Shown in pieces: positions 61,785-64,000 of a DNA stretch of 64,000 nucleotides. Positions within the stretch are counted from its first letter, which is position 1, and each line of letters begins with the position of its first letter. Made by a program: the position numbers and the translations under genes. Source of the stretch: Pseudomonas sp. R4-35-07 (GTDB taxonomy: Bacteria; Pseudomonadota; Gammaproteobacteria; Pseudomonadales; Pseudomonadaceae). The stretch spans positions 2,108,001 to 2,172,000 of the forward strand of contig NZ_CP027732.1 in NCBI RefSeq assembly GCF_003852235.1. The letters are read 5' to 3'. The notes beneath the pieces were generated by a model that worked only from the letters and a program-made list of their open reading frames with translations, had not been told where the DNA came from and ran no database searches.

Positions 61785-63890
61785 CTAGCCCACCTGATCC
61801 AAATCGAAGTTTGTAGTCGGGCCACCACCGCTAGCCCTCCACCATTGACCCGCCTGCTGGTTGTAAGTCGCCCGCATCATCTGAGTGAGCTCCTGCAGGT
61901 CCTTGGGCATGGCGTCGTCGTTAGAAGGTTTCGGTAACGGCATACGAACTTTCCAGAGCTGGCCACCGGCCTGGAAGGAGAACATCTGCCCTTTGGGCAA
62001 ACTAACGATGTGTGCTGGCTCGATCAGCGGCACACTGGTGCTGCTGACACGGTCCTGTGAGGACGAGGTGAAGTCCGTGTTGGCCCCCGGATCGGAGGTG
62101 TCGGTCGCACCCGAGACCAGGGTCTTGGTCAGCACATTAACCTTGGGCAACTGCTGGGTGAGCAGTTCCGCGGTCGCGGTTTCGCGTACCCGTAGCATCT
62201 GTAGGGTGTTGAAATTGCCGACCACCTGGCCGGCCTTGGCGCGGTTGCCGATACGTGCTTCGATGTCGCTGAGGGTTTGGGTGTAGGCGGTTACCTGGAT
62301 ACCGGCACCGCCCCCCTTGTTGATCAGCGGAATGAACTCATCGCCCATCAACTCGTTGAACTCATCGGCATGCAGGTTGATTGGCAGTTTGTCACCAGCG
62401 TTGCCAGATTGAGGCAGCCCATGGTCAATGCCATGTTTGTAGATATGTCCCGCGACCGAGACCAAGTCGGCGAACATTGAATTGCCCACGGCGGCGGCCA
62501 CTTCGGCATCAGTCAGCGCATCCAGGCCAACGTAGACGATGCCGCGTTTTCGGATGATCTGCATCCAGTCGAAGATCGGCCGCGGGTCATCCAGGTCGGT
62601 GTAGTTGGGAGCCAGTAACTGAGCGGTCTTGCCGGTGGTGAGTTTCTCCAGCAGCGGCAGTAGCGAGGCCACGATTTTGTCGAAGTAAGTGCGGTCGTAG
62701 CGCACCGCCGAACGCAGTCCGTCCATTACCGGATCAAATACACGCTTCACCGCCAGGTATTGCTCGATGGCCACCACCCGCTTTTCGCGTCCTATCATAT
62801 GCCGGGGAATGTTCTTCTCTGTGAGCTTGCCTTCGAGCTGGACGATCACTTCCCACGCCTTCGGGTCGGTCTTGGCGAAAAACTGCTGGGCGTACTCGAT
62901 GAACAGGGCGTCGATGTTAACCACATGTCGCTGGATCTGCAGGTAGTCCGGGCGCCGGCCCAGCTCGATCAGAGCGCGAGCTATGATGTTGACGAAACGC
63001 CAGGCGAACTCACGGAAGGCCGCCGAGTTGCCTTCACCGCTGAGCTGCCCGGCGATGCGCGACGCCACTTCCGAGATGCGCCCGAAACGTCCCACCGCGT
63101 TGTAGCGCGCGGAGATTTCTGGCCAGCCAAGATGGAAGACATAAAACTCTTTCTCCCGACCGGCGTGTTTGGCTTCGACGTACATGCGCTTGAGCAAGTC
63201 GGCATCGCCCTTCGGGTCGAAGACAATCACTACCTCATGTTCAACGCGGTGAATGTCTTGAGTGATGTATACCTCGGCGAGTCGCGTCTTGCCGACGCGG
63301 GTCGTGCCCAGCACCAGGGTGTGACCGACCCGTTCGCCCAGAGGTAGACTGACTTCCGTTTCATCGGGCTCGACCCCATGCAGCAGCGGTGAGCCTCCTA
63401 CCGGAGGTAAAGGGCGCAATGGATTGAAGGCACTGTCCCAGGCAGTGACACGGGCCAATGTCGAGAGCGGAAACGGTGCCTGCTCAAGGGACCGTTCGAG
63501 TCCACGGGCTAGGCGATAACGGGCTGGTTGGTCGACATAATGGGCGACCGCTGGATCCTGAGCCTCGACCAAGCGCTGGGTGTGCAGGCGCGTCCAGCGA
63601 AATCCTCTGCCCATAAACAGACGCTTGCGGCTGACCGGGATTTCCCCACTAGTCAGTTCGTATCGGGGCAGTCTGCGAATATTGCGCCGATAGCGCAGTA
63701 CCTCCCATGCTTGTCGCAGGCGTATCAGGCCGAATAGTGTATAGGCCAGCGCCGCAACCAGCCCGATCTCGGGTGACAGGGCCACAGCCCAGGGCGAGTA
63801 CACGCACAACACCGCGGCGGCGATGCAGATCGCTACGGTGTACAACTCCACCGCCGGTCGGAGCTTGGACTCCATCGCATGCTCGGCCAT
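61785..63890 (-). CDS. traD: Type IV coupling protein TraD (SXT/TOL subfamily, TIGR03743)
   Basis: A 701-residue membrane-bound hexameric ATPase that brings the relaxase-DNA complex to the secretion channel. Two N-terminal membrane helices (about residues 15-60), Walker A LGTTRVGKTRLAE (about 195) and Walker B LPINLHADEFNE are present, and the C-terminal part has the TraG/TraD pattern GAGIQVTAYTQTLSDIEAR. It starts nine bases after the stop of the preceding gene and is followed by TIGR03747. Confidence 0.95.
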   Translation of the reverse strand: MAEHAMESKLRPAVELYTVAICIAAAVLCVYSPWAVALSPEIGLVAALAYTLFGLIRLRQAWEVLRYRRNIRRLPRYELTSGEIPVSRKRLFMGRGFRWTRLHTQRLVEAQDPAVAHYVDQPARYRLARGLERSLEQAPFPLSTLARVTAWDSAFNPLRPLPPVGGSPLLHGVEPDETEVSLPLGERVGHTLVLGTTRVGKTRLAEVYITQDIHRVEHEVVIVFDPKGDADLLKRMYVEAKHAGREKEFYVFHLGWPEISARYNAVGRFGRISEVASRIAGQLSGEGNSAAFREFAWRFVNIIARALIELGRRPDYLQIQRHVVNIDALFIEYAQQFFAKTDPKAWEVIVQLEGKLTEKNIPRHMIGREKRVVAIEQYLAVKRVFDPVMDGLRSAVRYDRTYFDKIVASLLPLLEKLTTGKTAQLLAPNYTDLDDPRPIFDWMQIIRKRGIVYVGLDALTDAEVAAAVGNSMFADLVSVAGHIYKHGIDHGLPQSGNAGDKLPINLHADEFNELMGDEFIPLINKGGGAGIQVTAYTQTLSDIEARIGNRAKAGQVVGNFNTLQMLRVRETATAELLTQQLPKVNVLTKTLVSGATDTSDPGANTDFTSSSQDRVSSTSVPLIEPAHIVSLPKGQMFSFQAGGQLWKVRMPLPKPSNDDAMPKDLQELTQMMRATYNQQAGQWWRASGGGPTTNFDLDQVG

Positions 63891-63899
63891 GACCTGGAC

Positions 63900-64000
63900 T
63901 CACTGTTCCAGTGAGGTGGCGGTGATCAAGACGGGGTAGTGCTCGATCTGCAAGCGGGTGGCGATGTCGTTACCGTTGACCGGCAGGATGGTGATGCCCG
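63900..64000 (-). CDS. C-terminal end of a TIGR03765 (PFL_4695) family ICE protein
   Basis: The last 33 codons of a minus-strand gene whose start lies beyond the window. It reads ITILPVNGNDIATRLQIEHY and ends ITATSLEQ, the characteristic C-terminus of the TIGR03765 proteins that precede traD in this ICE family. Periplasmic transfer protein of unknown function. Confidence 0.8.
   Translation of the reverse strand, partial: GITILPVNGNDIATRLQIEHYPVLITATSLEQ

Overview
The window comes from a Pseudomonas chromosome, most likely of the P. fluorescens group. The first 9.4 kb is ordinary backbone: the end of a BvgS-type hybrid sensor kinase, a DAHP synthase gene behind an aromatic-rich attenuator, a small amidase/acetyltransferase pair, a phage-type XRE regulator, and then the conserved Pseudomonas order gacA-uvrC-pgsA-tRNA-Gly(GCC).

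At the 3' end of the tRNA-Gly gene the backbone stops and a genomic island begins that runs off the right edge. It is an integrative conjugative element (ICE) of the ICEclc/PAGI-2 type: tyrosine integrase next to tRNA-Gly, MobH relaxase, ArdC-like antirestriction protein, DUF3742 protein, TraG-N protein, and nearly the full set of 'PFL_47xx' mating-pair genes. These include a TraC/VirB4-like ATPase at 27.4-30.2 kb, the pilus and core-complex genes at 30.2-34.9 kb, and TraD with its neighbours at 61-64 kb. Transfer genes lie on the minus strand. The other attachment site, ParA/ParB and the rest of the transfer region should lie beyond 64,000.

The conserved transfer genes are interrupted by cargo. 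(a) 11.6-14.4 kb: an AT-rich, overlapping three-gene operon of unknown function whose first protein has a PD-(D/E)xK-like pattern; this is the best candidate for an undescribed (probably defence) system. (b) 18.8-20.1 kb: a coupled pair, a nuclease-like protein plus a membrane coiled-coil protein. (c) 25.0-27.2 kb: an XRE/small-protein divergent pair and a two-ORF unit with PIN-like motifs, sitting where the family's TIGR03757 gene is normally found. (d) 35.2-60.9 kb: the large cargo bay between the RAQPRD gene and TIGR03747. It holds a broken IS1182-family element beside a small catabolic module (LysR, amidohydrolase, DMT transporter, SMP-30 lactonase, truncated MFS), a prolyl aminopeptidase with a decayed second copy, an SRAP protein and a thioredoxin-reductase-like protein. 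It continues with two ferritin-like proteins and a galactofuranose glycoconjugate cluster (galE; glycosyltransferase-glf-glycosidase-ABC exporter). A ribosome-hibernation/release-factor-like group, a broken mqo and several small Pseudomonas-type proteins complete it.

Several disrupted genes differ from an intact reading by one base, three of them in A-runs. These may be real decay or assembly errors, so they are marked as such. All family names were assigned by reading the protein sequences and motifs; no database search was run.
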